From positions 85,356,824 to 85,420,823 of the forward strand of contig NC_037092.1 in assembly GCF_002994745.2 (NCBI RefSeq): a DNA stretch of 64,000 bases, in the 5' to 3' direction. The notes beneath the pieces are model-generated. The model did no database searches. It saw nothing but the letters and a program-made list of their open reading frames with translations, and was not told the DNA's origin. A program made the translations under genes and the position numbers. The stretch is from Rosa chinensis. Its lineage: Eukaryota > Streptophyta > Magnoliopsida > Rosales > Rosaceae. Positions within the stretch are counted from its first letter, which is position 1; each line of letters opens with the position of its first letter. Positions 23,779 through 36,200 of the stretch are shown here, in pieces.

Positions 23779-23899
23779 AACGAAGTGGTGTTGGCTCAGT
23801 AGTTAGAGCACCTACTATCTATGTATGAAGTCATGGGTTTGAGTCACCATGTGGGCAAGAGTGAAACTCTTTGATCCTCTTTTTTTTAAAAAAAAAAAA
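23779..23899 (+). mobile_element. tRNA-derived SINE with target-site duplication
   Basis: An A-box-like TTGGCTCAGTAGTTAGAGCA (about 23791-23810) and a B-box-like GGGTTTGAGTCACC (about 23835-23848) form an internal pol III promoter. A T-run and an A12-13 tail end the element. The 12-bp ATGTAGTAAATA at 23767-23778 and 23900-23911 is a perfect target duplication. Length is 121 bp. Confidence 0.85.
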
Positions 23900-24027
23900 A
23901 TGTAGTAAATATAATATACTATAGTTGGTAGGCGTATCCAGTATTCCATAACAGAAGTTTTCAACTCAATTGAGTTGTTTTTTGGCCATTTTGGCTCTAA
24001 GATTTGCTTTGCATTGTTCTTTAGTAA

Positions 24028-25026
24028 TTACCTGATTCTGTCGGCAATTCCTCCGACTGAAAATCTTTCAATTGGTTTCTCAGCTATGTTTTCTCTCACA
24101 GCTGTTCTCCAAGGTTCAAGAAGTTTCCTATGTAACAGGTTTACTAGATCAGTGTTTTCTAGTTCACCTATTGTACAGTAGTATTCTTGGAATTCATTTA
24201 GATATTCTTCAAAATATCTCATGTCACAAATTTTGAGAGCATAGATATTTGATTTGGCCGTTTCTTTAGCCTTTTTACTCAAATTTGAGAGATCTCCACA
24301 GAATTGATCATACAAGGGTACTGCAAAATCATATGGCGATTTTGAATTTTTTATTTCTTCTAGCCAGTCTCTCCCTCTGGCAGTCTCTTTGAAAGACAAA
24401 TAGTATTTTTTGGCTACTCTAGTGAGAGTAGTTTCATAGTACACCTGAAGATCTGGTGCTTCACACTTTCCAAGGGTAAGAGTAGAGGCCATCATGAGGC
24501 TATCTACACATTGGTCAATAGCTTTTCTTTTATCTAGAGCCTTGTCTAGATTTAGCCATATTTCATAATTTGTGATTGGTACCCTAGGAATGTTGTCCTC
24601 TGGGACAAATCTTTGACAATTTCTTTCTTCTTTTTCGCCTATAGGGGCTTTTTGTATAGGGAGTTTCAATTTTCCCTTTTCTCTGATGATAAAGGTTTTG
24701 GAATTGGAGCTTTCTCCGTCTTCCATTTCTATATCTTGATAAGGAAGGATTTTTCTTACCTTTTCTGTTTTGAACTTTTTCATTTCTTCGATTAGTTGTT
24801 CTAATCGTTCAGTATTTGCGCAAGATTCTGCTTCATCATAGAGTTCATAGAGCTTTTTTGCTCTAAGCATATTTACTAGTCTATTCAGATCAGCTTCTAA
24901 TTCTTCTTCAGTAATAGGATCTGTTGGTTCTTCAATAGTGAATTTGGTACCACTAACACTAGCTTCTCTAGTGTTGTAGCATCTTCTGAGATGATTTTTG
25001 TTTATCCTGACATTTTCAGGACATAT
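24028..25026 (-). pseudogene. Endogenous pararetrovirus (Caulimoviridae) coat-protein region
   Basis: The minus-strand frame is open from about 25026 to 24028; the first ATG in this frame is at 24870. The C-terminal half has the pattern of the caulimovirid coat-protein core: a stretch ending IYALKICDMRYFEEY, followed by a tyrosine-rich segment and a hydrophobic Leu-rich helix (nt about 24240-24100). The N-terminal part is Glu/Lys-rich, as in capsid precursors. The zinc knuckle and reverse transcriptase expected downstream are absent, so this is a fragment. It continues upstream, after a frameshift near 25027, into a movement-protein-like segment. Confidence 0.72.
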
Positions 25027-25029
25027 ATC

Positions 25030-25424
25030 ACTTTTTTGTGATCGTCAAATTTTAGACTGATATCTCCAGTCAATCTGCTTTCATATATTGCCACTTTGGC
25101 ACTTTCTGGTGGCTTCTTTGGACCAGATAATTTTCATTCTATAGGAAAAGTTACTTTATTCCAAGTAACCTTGTGAATTTGTTGTGAGTGGTTTTTCTGA
25201 CTGGTGAGGAATCCAGCAATAAGACCTGGGATGTTAGATATCCTTGTCTTAGATTCTATGGTGGTACTTATCAATTTATAGTATATCTTATATACTATTG
25301 CAAGTTCTTGCATATTTTCTTTTATTCTATATAGAAGTATGAGAACTTCCAATGTCAAAAAGTCCTGAATCTTCAATAATGATGATGTGGCACATTGAAG
25401 ATTTCCAAATATATGTGATGGGCC
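25030..25424 (-). pseudogene. Pararetrovirus movement-protein-like fragment
   Basis: The minus-strand frame from about 25424 has a short run (VTWNKVTFP, about 25160) resembling the C-terminal part of 30K-superfamily movement proteins. A stop at 25134-25136 and a shift near 25027 break the frame. Its position directly upstream of the coat-protein region matches the polyprotein order of caulimovirids. Assignment rests mainly on context. Confidence 0.5.
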
Positions 25425-26034
25425 TTCTAGACATGAACTTGTAAAAGATGTTGCAGATTCCCGTCCAAGCTGAGCTGCCTTCACTTAAATTGCCGTAACT
25501 CCTTCTAGAAAAGTGAGAATTGCAAACCGTAAAATTCCTCAGAAACTAGACATATGGGGCTTTCCGTGCATATAGGGACAGCTCCTAATTCCATCCGAGA
25601 AGTTCCTAGTAATTCAGCGAAGTTAGGTTCTAGACCTGAACTTGTAAAAGCTATTGCAGATTCCCATCCAAGCTAAACTGCCTTCACTTAAATTACCATA
25701 ACTCCTTCTAGAAAAGTCGGAATCGCAAACCGTAAAATTCTTCAAAAACTAGACACATGGGGCTTTCCGTGAATATAGGGTACAGCTCCTAATTCCATTT
25801 GAGCAGTTCCCAGTAATTTAGCGAAGTTAGGTTCTAGACATAAACTTGTAAAAGATGTTGCAGATTCCCGTCCAAACTGAACTGCCTTCACTTAAATTGC
25901 CATAACTCCTTCTAGAAAAGTCAGAATAGCAAACCGTAAAATTCCTCAGAAACATCTACATGGGGCTTTCCGTGCATGTAGGGTATATCTCCTAATTCCA
26001 TCCAAACAGTTCCCAGTAATTCAGCAAAGTTAGG
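25425..26034. repeat. Three tandem copies of a 204-bp repeat
   Basis: Units start TTCTAGAC at 25425, 25628 and 25832 (periods 203 and 204) and are about 90-95% alike by eye. Each contains AACTCCTTCTAGAAAAGT and GGGGCTTTCCGTG. The first unit begins where recognisable pararetrovirus sequence ends. No protein similarity is seen. Confidence 0.88.
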
Positions 26035-26245
26035 TGTTCTGCACAACAGTTTTTGTGTTAGTTACTTCAGCTTAGCTTATTTTCTTCTTTCTTTGAAACA
26101 CACCTACAAAGATACTAAACTAACGTAAATGAACCATAATTAAGGAGAACTAAACATATATACCAAGAGAAAGAGGCATAGAAATATAAGAAAATATGAG
26201 CACATCAACATACATATATAGATATATATAATAGTTTACGGGCTT

Positions 26246-27240
26246 TTACGGGAAGGGCCTAGCGGGCTTTTGGCGGGCCGGGCTGGGTTTTTGCTGGGTT
26301 TTTGGCTGGCCTCCATCGGCCCACTTGATCCGCGGGCTTTTTGATGAGGCATGATTAACTATATAATCTGTCACTATTTCATTAGTATTAATTATATGAA
26401 TGAGATCATTTGGAATAAGATCAATTAGAGGAAAATCACACACCCAATTGAACATCAAGAAATTAATTGTCCTGCCGTTTCCAGCAATCCAATGCATACC
26501 TTTGAGGATAAGTTGTCTTGCATCCAGTATGCCTTTCTAAGCTAGAGAGTTCGACAGTTTTTTCTTGACCTGAAAGAAAGAGACATTTCTAAGCTATTTT
26601 TTCCTGACAATTTGAGACCACCAATTATGTTCATCTGTTAAGATTTTCCGAGCCAATTTGGCAATTGCTGCATTGTTGAAAAAAGCACTTGGCCTGATAC
26701 CAAGTCCCCCAATATTCTTTGGAGTGCACACTTTGTTCCAAGCAACTGGGGGATTTTTTGTATTTGAACCCCAAAAGAAATCCATGGCTTTGTTATTCAA
26801 ACTGTTAGTGAGTTTTTTGGGACATTTAAAACAAGACATAACATGATTTGGCATATCAGCAAGGTTGGATTTTTAATAAGGGTTAATCTTCCAGCCCTTG
26901 AGAGGGTGCCTTTCTTCCAACCTGCTAACTTATTTGAAATTTTCACCAACAGATCCTTTGCATTAATAGGATATTTCCAGAAAATAACATTATGTATGCG
27001 CAAATATTTGCCAATAGTAACCTTCTACAGTATATTAAGGATATTAACAATATCCAGTTTCATAATGTTGGGAACCTTGGGTGAAAAATAGAGAGAGGAC
27101 TTATGGAAATTGATTTTTTGTCCAGAAGCTAAAGAAAAATTGTTAAGGACATTAAGCATACATCTAGCAGCTTTCTTAATTACATACGCTATGGAATACA
27201 ATTTTTTTGCTTCTTTGTTGCTAGCTGAATCTTGATACAC
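26246..27240 (-). pseudogene. LINE (L1-type) reverse-transcriptase C-terminal fragment
   Basis: Minus-strand pieces in several frames give, in order, SGQKINFHKSSLYFSP (about 27110), KISNKLAGWKKGTLSRAGR (about 26920), FFWGSNTKNPPVAWNKVC (about 26770), GGLGIRPSAFFNNAA (about 26690) and GNGRTINFLMFNWV (about 26470). This is the usual order downstream of the catalytic domain in plant LINE ORF2 proteins. The catalytic FADD motif and ORF1 are absent, and at least three frame changes occur. A truncated, dead copy. Confidence 0.85.
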
Positions 27241-28532
27241 CTAAAATAAGCGCATAAATAAATCTCTACAACCACAAATGTTAGTCAATCTTAGTATAGG
27301 AAAGAATGGGTCTCCCACATGGGATTATGCTTAATATGCAAATCTAGACTCAAAAACATACAAAACACTAAAACTGAACTCTTTTTTTTTTTTTTTGAAT
27401 AGGAATTGATTTGATTAGTTTGGTGAGTCGGAGGTCCAAGCTAGGAGAGCCATCAGAGTCATTTCATTTCAGATAAAAAAAAGACGATCGAGATAAAACC
27501 AAAAAAGAAGAAGAAGAAGAAGAAGAATAAGAAGAAGGTTGGAAACTAGGAAAACCCTACTTTAGCAAATTGGCTATCATTTGAATACGAACAAAAACCC
27601 AACAGTGCATGGCAAACCCTTATCATGGTATCAAGTCATGAAAGCAGGTCAGGATCTAACAGAACTTACATAAGGAATTCCGGAACAAACTGGATAACCT
27701 ATCTAAGCCACAACTAAACTCATTAAAGTCTAAAGAGACCCTCGCTAAACAGCAAGCCTAAACTAAGCAAGAATAATTTCGCTCTCTAAAGAAATATATT
27801 CATCTAGTCTAACCTGGCAATCACGCAATTGTGGTACAAATGTCAACTAAAAACGTCTTAGAAAAGCTAATAGAAATTACACTACTTCAAAAGGCTTGAG
27901 TCCAGAATGTCTAAAAGCCTAGAGAACTTAAAGAAGTGCTTGTCCTTTCCCCTAGGGTTGGAACTAGCACAATCTTTAGCCTCCATAGTAGCCAACAACC
28001 TCGGTATCAAGTTGGTCTTTCGGCTCTTGGTCGTAGTCTTCTCGCATGATTCAGTATCACTTTTGGCATTCTTACCCGTCCCTACAGTACCATAAGGCAA
28101 CTTATTCAAATTTCTCATAGTACAACCACTCTTCCTCTTTGGTTGTTCAAAGTTTCTCTCCAACAATCTCATAATCATTGCAGCTAGGTTCATTATGGTA
28201 GAGCCCAAATGTGATAATGGATCCCAGGCATGAATTACACCCTTTGACCTCTTACAAAAATTGGGCTGCCCAAATGCTCTAGGCAGTAGGCACCCAACCA
28301 TTTAACAACCCGAAATCAGCATCAACACCCAGTCTAGCACCGCCACTCATCTCTACCGCCATCCTCAGCCAGGTTCCTCTTGCAACGCCGTTGGTCTTCC
28401 ACACTACCTTCTTCCTCAACTAGGTTTCCATCCAAACAGTATCTTCATAGCCACCAGGACTTGACACTCTTAACCCAAGCACGACAATCCTTCCATCAAA
28501 ACCAGAAATAGACATATCGATTCCATCAACAC
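27241..28532. other. Unassigned sequence between LINE fragment and Tat-A
   Basis: Contains a T-run (27382-27395) and a GAA microsatellite (about 27508-27538). A minus-strand open frame at 27882-28301 (139 codons, Lys/Thr/Ser-rich) has no recognisable domain. It may be part of a LINE ORF1 or chance. No RNA gene is seen. Confidence 0.4.
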
Positions 28533-29703
28533 TGTTTGGACCCAAAATGAGCATTTTGGCATGACAAGGCACGTCTTGGAGAAATTGAGCCAATGTCAGT
28601 GGTTCAAGCTATATATTGTCGACAAGTTTGAAATATATATTTAGAGGCTAAATAAAGCCTACTATGGAAGCATGGAAGCATGGAAGCATGAAAAGTCAAC
28701 TTTAGCACATTTTCCTACTTCGGCTAGGGGAAACCGAGCTAAACAAGGAAGGAGGGGCTGCAGACTAACCAAACGAAATCCAAATGAGCTAAAACTTTCT
28801 AGATTAAATCTAAAAAGCCCAAGGATCATTTCTTATGAAGAGTACCAGAGTTATTTTTGAGTGGAAGACCTTCAAACAATCAGTCCAATTTTCTGCAGAA
28901 GCAAAACTGGAAAACTGGACCTGTAAGAGGTCCAGCAGCGTTTCCGGCCCAACCACTATACCAAAAGCTCTGAAATTTTACCAGGATGATCTACATCATA
29001 GTGGAACATTTTTTATGAAGAAGTCACGGTCAAAATCTGAATTCCTGATGGAGATATAATTGAAGGAATAAAGGAGCCAAAAGTGCATCCTTATCTCCAA
29101 AATTCGTCATTCCTTATCTCCAATTATGCTTCCTTATCTCATTATCTCCGAAATTCATCATTCTTTATCTCCAATTATGCTTCCTTATCTCTAAAACTCA
29201 TCATTCCTTATCTCTACTATCATTTGTTTAAGAATAAACACTTTGGCATGGTAGCCTATAAATAGAGGTTACAATGAAACACTTTAACACACAATTCACA
29301 ACAACAATCTCTAAGATTATCCAAGCCTCTCTAGAGCAACCCTCTCCTTCTCTTACTGGTAGTCATACTCCAGTCCTAGTCTCCTCAAGAGCCAACTGTT
29401 AGTGCTACCAAACCTTCCAGCCAAGCTAAAGTCACGCTTTAGCAAGTTTTCCTCACTTCCTAGTAGTTCTCGCTCTGCTCGATCTACAACATCGAGTATC
29501 GATTGTGATTTTGAAGAAGCTCAGCAAAAGTCCTCGCCATGAGGCACAAAGAATCCCACGACGAGGTTGGTGCTCTCCTCGTCCACAATCGCTTGAAAGA
29601 AGTCAGGTCAAGGGACACCCCCGACGACCGCATCCGAAAGGTGTTGGCACGCCCGAGCAGAAAAGAGACTGTTGACCAGCTCAAGGAAAACTGGAGCCAA
29701 ACA
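28533..29703 (+). repeat. 5' LTR of Tat-A
   Basis: Starts TGTTTGGACCC and ends GCCAAACA, immediately before TTTTGGCACGCCGAGTGGGA. TATAAATAG at 29255-29263 is a good TATA box. Contains an imperfect 8-10 bp repeat GGAAGCAT near 28665. The first 330 bp recur inverted at about 58476-58200. Confidence 0.75.
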
Positions 29704-29724
29704 TTTTGGCACGCCGAGTGGGAC
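29704..29724 (+). other. Primer-binding site region of Tat-A
   Basis: TTTTGGCACGCCGAGTGGGA follows the LTR end directly. It resembles PBS sequences of Tat/Ogre-type elements. A partial copy (TTGGCACGCCCGAGCAG) lies at about 29644-29660 inside the LTR. Confidence 0.65.
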
Positions 29725-30373
29725 ATAATGTGAGCTGTAAATCACACCACTATTAAGAAGTTAAGGTTGGTAAGGGGTTGTGAATCATAACGGAATAGGT
29801 GAAGTCTCTTTTGTTAATATTGACCTAAACTCCTTATTGGTGCCTAGTTCAGGTCCTTTAAGGTTAAGGACGGTTTTTATTCACACTTGTTGAACTGTCT
29901 TCACACTTATGATCTTTCTCATCTTAGTAAGTATAGCCTATGTGAAATGGTATCTAGAAAGTGGACAATGTTCATAACAGGTTATTGAATCCAAAAGTAC
30001 ATGCAAATGGGCCTAAACCATTATGTGGGAGTAGTTCATGCCAAAATGGATTCTGCCTCTTTTGTTCGCCCTCCCCTACCTGGCCATTTCAGTAAGGTTG
30101 CCCAAAGGATTTGAAAGAAAGTTTGTGTCTAGGCGATTATACTTGGGCCGCAAGTCTAAACCTTGATTCACAGTGTCTTATTGAATTCAGCTACTTTCAA
30201 TTCAGACTTCCAGAAGCCATTGGGAAGTCAAGCACAAACCCTTATCAAAAGGTTTACATTAACTGCCTGAAACATAAGACCTCCAGTTACAGACCGCACT
30301 CGCGTCAGACTATCGTGGTCTTTCCGAAGAACAAGTAATCCAAAGATTTTCTCCCCACCCTCCATCAACAGAG
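29725..30373 (+). other. Untranslated leader of Tat-A
   Basis: No coding. Contains GAATCATAACGGAATAGGTG (29782-29801), which recurs inverted near 57960, showing that a related leader fragment sits inside the Athila 5' region. Confidence 0.6.
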
Positions 30374-32994
30374 ATGTCAACTGAACGAGGAGGAAATCGA
30401 CATCCTACTACTGAAGGCGAGAAAGTTCCCACCGCCCAGCCTAATCAGGCTGGCGATACGTCTAGCATCACCCAGGTAGCCGCGAGCGCAGTTACAACTA
30501 TTGACTTTGTGCCTATTTTCGTTCCAGAAAATGTGACCATAGAAGAGTGGCTTAATATCCTTCAACAGAATTCTGCCGCATACCATAAGAAGATGGAAAA
30601 AGCCCTTGGGGAGGACAGTCGACGTCTTGATGAGTTCACGATCTCGGTCAAGAGGCTTGAGCTAGGGTCACAGCAAACATAAGGGCAATTGGATGGCATG
30701 AACCAAAAAATACAGAAGAACCATGAAGAGCTGTTGGTGGCAAGCAAACACATCGCTTCAGAAGTTGCGACGATTCGCAAAGAAGGATCCAACGTCGCGA
30801 CCCAGGTGGCCATGCAGAAGGCTGACCTCGATCAGGCCAGAGAGGTTCTACATAAAACACTGGGAGATCCTAGCGCCATTCTGGGCTCTCTAGGTCAGTC
30901 CCCCATATCTGGCAAGTACATACTGCCAAATGCTCGAGAAAAAGCAAGCGGCGGCAGTACGACCACATCCGCTACTGCCGCGTCAGTCAGAGGTAAAGAG
31001 ACTACTCCGGCAATGGGTGGGAAGAACAACGCCGAGTCATCAGTCAAGCAAGGGACCAAGACTTTGAAAATCAATGAAGGGGCCCTTTCATATCATAGCC
31101 TGTTTCCCCAATATGACAGCGACAGAGTTGAATACGTGCACCACGATCAAACTCCAGCAAGCCATTATGGTATCGACTAGGTTGAAAGTCCAGCGCCGCA
31201 GCCACAAAGGGTCAGCCAACAGTGGGTTTTACGTCACAGACGTCAACCCGACACAAAATGACCCATAGAGGCGGCATATCTTTCGTTAATCAGGCTTCAT
31301 AGGTGCCACCGCTGATCTGGCCAGTTGATAATACAGTGGTTCACCCACCTCCTCCTGATCTAAGATATGTAAGGAGAGAGGAGGTAGAAGCAATGATCAG
31401 GGCAGCGAACCAGAGGCCAAACCTGGAGGAGGCCTACCAGGGGCCCTTCCCACCACATATTACACAGACACCTTATCCTAGGGGATATAAGAACATTACG
31501 TTCTCTATTTTCTCGGGAGAGGAAGTCGAAAATGCCACGGCCCATTTGGTTAGGTTTCGAGTACAGTGTGGCCAGTACCAGAACGACGACAATCTGAAGT
31601 GTAACATCTTCGCTACTTCTTTATCGGGGTCTTCCTTCACTTGGTTCACTAAGCTGCAACCGGGATCAGTTGCAAGTTGGCCCGCGATGGAGAAGCTGTT
31701 TAAGGAAACCTTCGGGACTATCGAGCCGGAAGTAGATCTGGCTTCACTCACTCAGATGGCTTAGCAGCCAACTGAATCCGCTGTCATGTACCTTCAGCGC
31801 TTTCAGATCCAGCAAGGAAAGTTGAATTTGATTCTGCCGGAGAAAGAACTGGTGAAGTTGGCAATCAAAGTCTTAGAGCCCCGCCAACGGAAAAAACAGC
31901 ATGGAAGCATGTTCAATTCCATGGGGGAACTGATCACAGAAGTAGTAAGTTTAGAGCACTTGCTCAGGGACATGGACGCTATGAAAAACTCTTCGGAGGG
32001 AACATACATCTCAGGGAAACGCCGAATAGTGGCTGCGCTCAGCCATCAATCCAATCCCTTTGATCCTTATTACAAGAGTAAGGAATCTAGTACAATAGAG
32101 GCTAACGAGTCTGAAAAAGACGAGATAGCTGCGCTGGAACTCACAGGAAAAAAGGCTTCAACGCTAAAGCAACTGAAGCTGTGCAAAGAGCCGGTGAAGC
32201 TCAAGTCGGTGGTTTTCACCAAACCAGAGTTCGCAAGTTATACTTATGACGCGAACAAAGCGCATGAAATCTTGGATGAAATGATCGCCGCGAAGATGGT
32301 GAAAACCGACTTCGACCCATTTCCCAAACCAGAACAGCTAAGGGGGAAGAAATACTACAAATTCCATAATATGTGGAATCATAATACAGCCAATTGTGTT
32401 AGGCTGAAGGATCAGATCCAAATCTGGTTAAACAACGGTAGTTTGTAAGTAGAGGCGCCAACAACAGCAGCAGCATTGGTGGACCTAAATCCCTTCCCAG
32501 ATACCGGCATCAACATGGTGGAAGTGGCATGGGGTGAAAAAGATCAGCAGAATCAAATTCTAGACCACGCGGCTAAGGATTTGATAAGGGCTGGAGACAA
32601 AGCTGTGAAGCGGGAATCCAAGACTCGTTTACCTATCGTCCTATGCTCGCGGTGCAAGGAAGAATGTGACACTCAAGCCCTGCATGAGGAAACATCCCAG
32701 ACTGTCTGCTTTGGATCTCTGCAGCTAATACCGTTAGTATCATCCTCTAGAAACTTCCAACCATGCAGCCCAAGAGTACACAGTGGTTCAGAAACTCCTT
32801 CTCCAAGGGACTCAAACTTATTCAAAAAGTTGAAGACGGCGAGGGAAGAAGGGCAAGCAGATAAGCGGCAAGGGGTTTTTACCATACCTTACATTCCGCC
32901 TGTGTCGACATTCTCCATCAAAAAAAGGAGATGGTATACACAGAAGAAGGGCAAGGCGGTGGAGATGAGCTCTTCAAGGAAGAGAAAACTCTAG
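30374..32994 (+). pseudogene. Tat-A gag
   Basis: ATG at 30374 (MSTERGGNRHPTTEGEK). An N-terminal coiled segment is followed by the Gag core at about 31470-31760 (F-S-G-E...FTWFTKLQPGSVASWPAM) and a second gag-like block to about 32450 with a degenerate Cys/His segment. Stops lie at 30680 (TAA), 31178 (TAG), 31762 (TAG), 32446 (TAA) and 32992 (TAG), with a frame change between 31180 and 31303. Several stops fit CAA/CAG to TAA/TAG. Gag would form the virus-like particle. Confidence 0.78.
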
Positions 32995-34386
32995 CGGAGG
33001 TTTGGAGAAGCAAAGAGAACCTTGGAAGCACTAGATCAAGGATTGATCAAACCATCGTAAATACTGAAACCTTCAGAAGAGTATCAGAGACGGTTGGAGG
33101 CACTGGCCTCCAAGAGATTCGTTTCCCCTCAAGTTCAGAAACCGCAGCCCAAAGTAACGCGCCAAGAGCAAAAGCCATGTGCCCCTAAGAGCAGTGCTTA
33201 GGAGAAGTTTCTATTTCCCGCGAGGCAAGAACCGCCGCCAGCTCGTAAAGTCAATGTTTGGCGGAGAATATCTCGCGAAGGAAGAAATAGTGAGCGTTCC
33301 ATCTTTGACAGGCTAGGGGGCAAAGACAATCGGTCAGCGATTATGTCGAAAGTTCAAAGCTTGGTGGTCACTCTCCCAGAGGAAGTGCCAGCGGCGAAAC
33401 AAATTTTAGAGTCACTGAACCAGGTTCCTATAGTACAGGAGCACGAACAAGCCAAGGCGGTGATCCCAGTAGAGGAATCATTGGTTGCTTTCATGGTTAA
33501 ACAGTTCAATGCCGATATCCCAGCAGATGAACCCAAGCTCAATCTTGATGATGACATGGACGAAACAGAAATGGTGGATACCTCTTGCAATATGGTTTAT
33601 GTGCTCCCTGCTAAGTATGCCTTACCAATCACTACGCAGGAATGCGTAGAAGCTAACGTCATTGGAGAACAGCAGTTGCAGATCACTTCAGCCTCAACAA
33701 CGCTAGTGAAAGAAGCAGTGTTCCTTGAGACTGAAGATGCTAACAGCAAGGGTTTCTTCATGAGCTTCACAAGACCCACACTTGCTATGGTGCAACACAT
33801 GTGACCTTTGTATATCACAGCGGAAGTTAATGGGACTAAGGTAAAAAAGATAATGGTTGATACGGGCACGGCTATAAATGTCATTACTACAAGGACCATG
33901 CAGCTTTTGGGAATCAAGAAGGAGAAGATCCAGTCTACCTCTCTCACATTGAAGAACTTCACGGGCACAGTAACTAAGACGTTAGGTTTACTGTTCCTAA
34001 AAATCAAGGTGGGTCCCGCTAAAAGCGTTTATGCTTTCTTCATTACGGATTGTTACGCGGCCTAGAGTGTCATCCTGGGAAGAGATTGGATTCATCGGAG
34101 CTATTATGTTCCGTCAACACTCCACCAAGAGCTTATTATGTGGAATAGGGTGACAAATAAGGCTGAGATAATTAAAGCAGACCCTCGCCCTTTTTCTGTT
34201 TCCGCGAATTACGTAGATGCCAAGTATTATTTGGAGCCAATTACTCCATTGCAAGTCAGTAGCATCGACAATAAGGACCGTTCCACAGGGGTGACGGCTT
34301 CCGAGTTGGCACAGTGGGGGCTCACGCTCGCAAAAGAAGACCTAGCGAGGCCTGGCCATGCTGTGCCCCACGCAATGGGTAATTAA
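32995..34386 (+). pseudogene. Tat-A gag C-terminus and aspartic protease
   Basis: The frame continues from gag with stops at 33058, about 33199 and 33802. The protease follows: active-site VDTGTAINVI at about 33855-33885, then a C-terminal flap and LGRDWIH at about 34075. TAG at 34063 precedes the LGRD motif, where the family has Trp. The frame shifts near 34380 into the RT frame. The protease would mature Gag and Pol. Confidence 0.78.
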
Positions 34387-36200
34387 TGGATTACGACCTT
34401 CCAGAGGAAGGGATAGAGGCCTTCCATTCCTTGTACGAGAGGCTATCCTCATACTTGGTGAAAAAGAGGCCTACGATCAAGTCGCGACCTTAGAAATTGT
34501 TAATGAAGAGTTCACGGACCAAGAAGAGGAGGAAGTAGAGATTAAGCTTGCTCCAGCGGCATTGGATAACACACCTCCGAAGGTTAGGGACCCTACTGAA
34601 AAGGTCAATCTGGGAACAACTGATGAGCCTATAGAAGTGGCTATCAGCACTTACTTAGAGCCTAGCGAGAAACAGAGGCTCGTCGAATTATTGCTGGAAT
34701 TCAAGGACTGTTTCGCGGAAAAATACGAGGACATGCCAGGCCTATCACCAGACTTGGTATGCCACCAACTACCAACGCTGCCTGATAAGAGGCCTTTAAA
34801 GCAAGAACCGCGAAGAATGAAATCGAAGACCCAAGTTATGGTCAAAGAGGAAGTCGAAAAGATGCACAAGTCGGGCATTATCATGGTAGCCAAGTACAAT
34901 CAGTGGCTGTCCAATATAGTGCCTGTTCGCAAGAAGAATGGCAAGATGAGGATCTGCGTGGATTACAGAGACCTTAATTTGGCTACACCTACAGACGTCT
35001 ACCCCATGCTTGTTGCGGACATGTTGGTAGACGTAGTTGCAGGGCAAGAACTGTTATCTTTCATGGATGACATAGCGGGATATCACCAGATTCCGATAGC
35101 TGAAGAAGATAGATACAAGACCGCATTCCGCTGCCCTTGGTTCACGGGAGTTTTTGAATATGTGGTCAAGCCTTTTGGACTGAAGAATGCCGGAGCAACA
35201 TATCAGAGAGCCATGAACCTGATCTTCCATGACATACTTGGGAAGATCTTAGAGGTTTACATTGATGATGTCATCGTGAAGTCTAAGAAGAGTGGAGATC
35301 ACTTCGTGGATCTCAAAAAAGTTTTCGAGCGCATGCGGCTACACAAGCTCAAGATGAATCCGGCCAAGTGCGTTTTTGGAGTTCAAGTAGGCGATTTCCT
35401 GTGATTCATTGTCCATCAAAGGGGCATTGAGGTCCTTGAGGATAAGGCAAACGAGGTCATCAAAGCATCTCCCCAGCGAACGAAGAAAGAATTACAGCGA
35501 CTACTGGGTAAGATCAACTTTTTGCAATGATTCATTTCTAACTCTGCCGGCAAAATCCAGCCATTTTCCCCACTGCTGAAGTTGCAAGGACAAAACGAGT
35601 TTGTGTGGGAACCTAAACATCAAGCGGCTTTCGACAAAATCAAGGCCTATCTGGCGAGCCCGCCAGTACTTGTTCCTCCCAGAGCTGGATTTCCATTAAA
35701 GTTGTATGTTTCAGCGGCTGAGGCTTCCATTGGCAGCCTCCTCGCTCAGAATGATGAAGAGGGTGTCGAACATGCCATTTTTTACCTCAGTAGGACACTC
35801 ACAGATTGCGAAACAAGGTGCACTCCAATGGAAAAGCTGTGTCTTTCATTATACTTTGCAGCATGCAAGTTGCGGCATTACATGTTGTCCTTTACTACTT
35901 GCATCATTGCTCAAACCGATCTAGTCAAGTATATGCTATCACGACCTATCCTGAGAGGCCGTATTGGCAAGTGGGTGCTCGCCTTATCAGAATTCTCACT
36001 ACAGTATGTCCCACAGAAAGTAGAAAAGGGGCAAGCGATCGTGGACTTTCTGGCACATCACCCTATGCTGGATGTCCCCGTGGTTAGAGATTTAGAGGTC
36101 GCTGCCACAACTTTAGATTGCCTAGATTTGGCGTGCTTACCAGAGTACGCTGCGCTGTATCAAGCCACAGTCTCACTCCAGCCCTGGGTGTTATATTTTG
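34358..36200 (+). pseudogene. Tat-A reverse transcriptase and RNase H
   Basis: RT motifs are in order: WLSNIVPVRKKNGKMRICVD (about 34903-34962), FMDDIAGYHQI (about 35060), KPFGLKNAGATYQ (about 35170) and YIDDVIVKS (about 35260). The RNase H region follows from about 35580 (FVWEPKHQAAF...). TGA at 35402 (GDFL*FIV) and TGA at 35528 (NFLQ*FIS) interrupt the frame. At the second the family has Arg, so CGA-to-TGA is likely. The catalytic Asp residues in YIDD are retained. Confidence 0.85.

Noticed and set aside
23790..23850. Possible tRNA gene
   Set aside because: A and B boxes are present, but there is no acceptor stem, anticodon arm or CCA-side pairing. The poly-A tail and target duplication identify a SINE.
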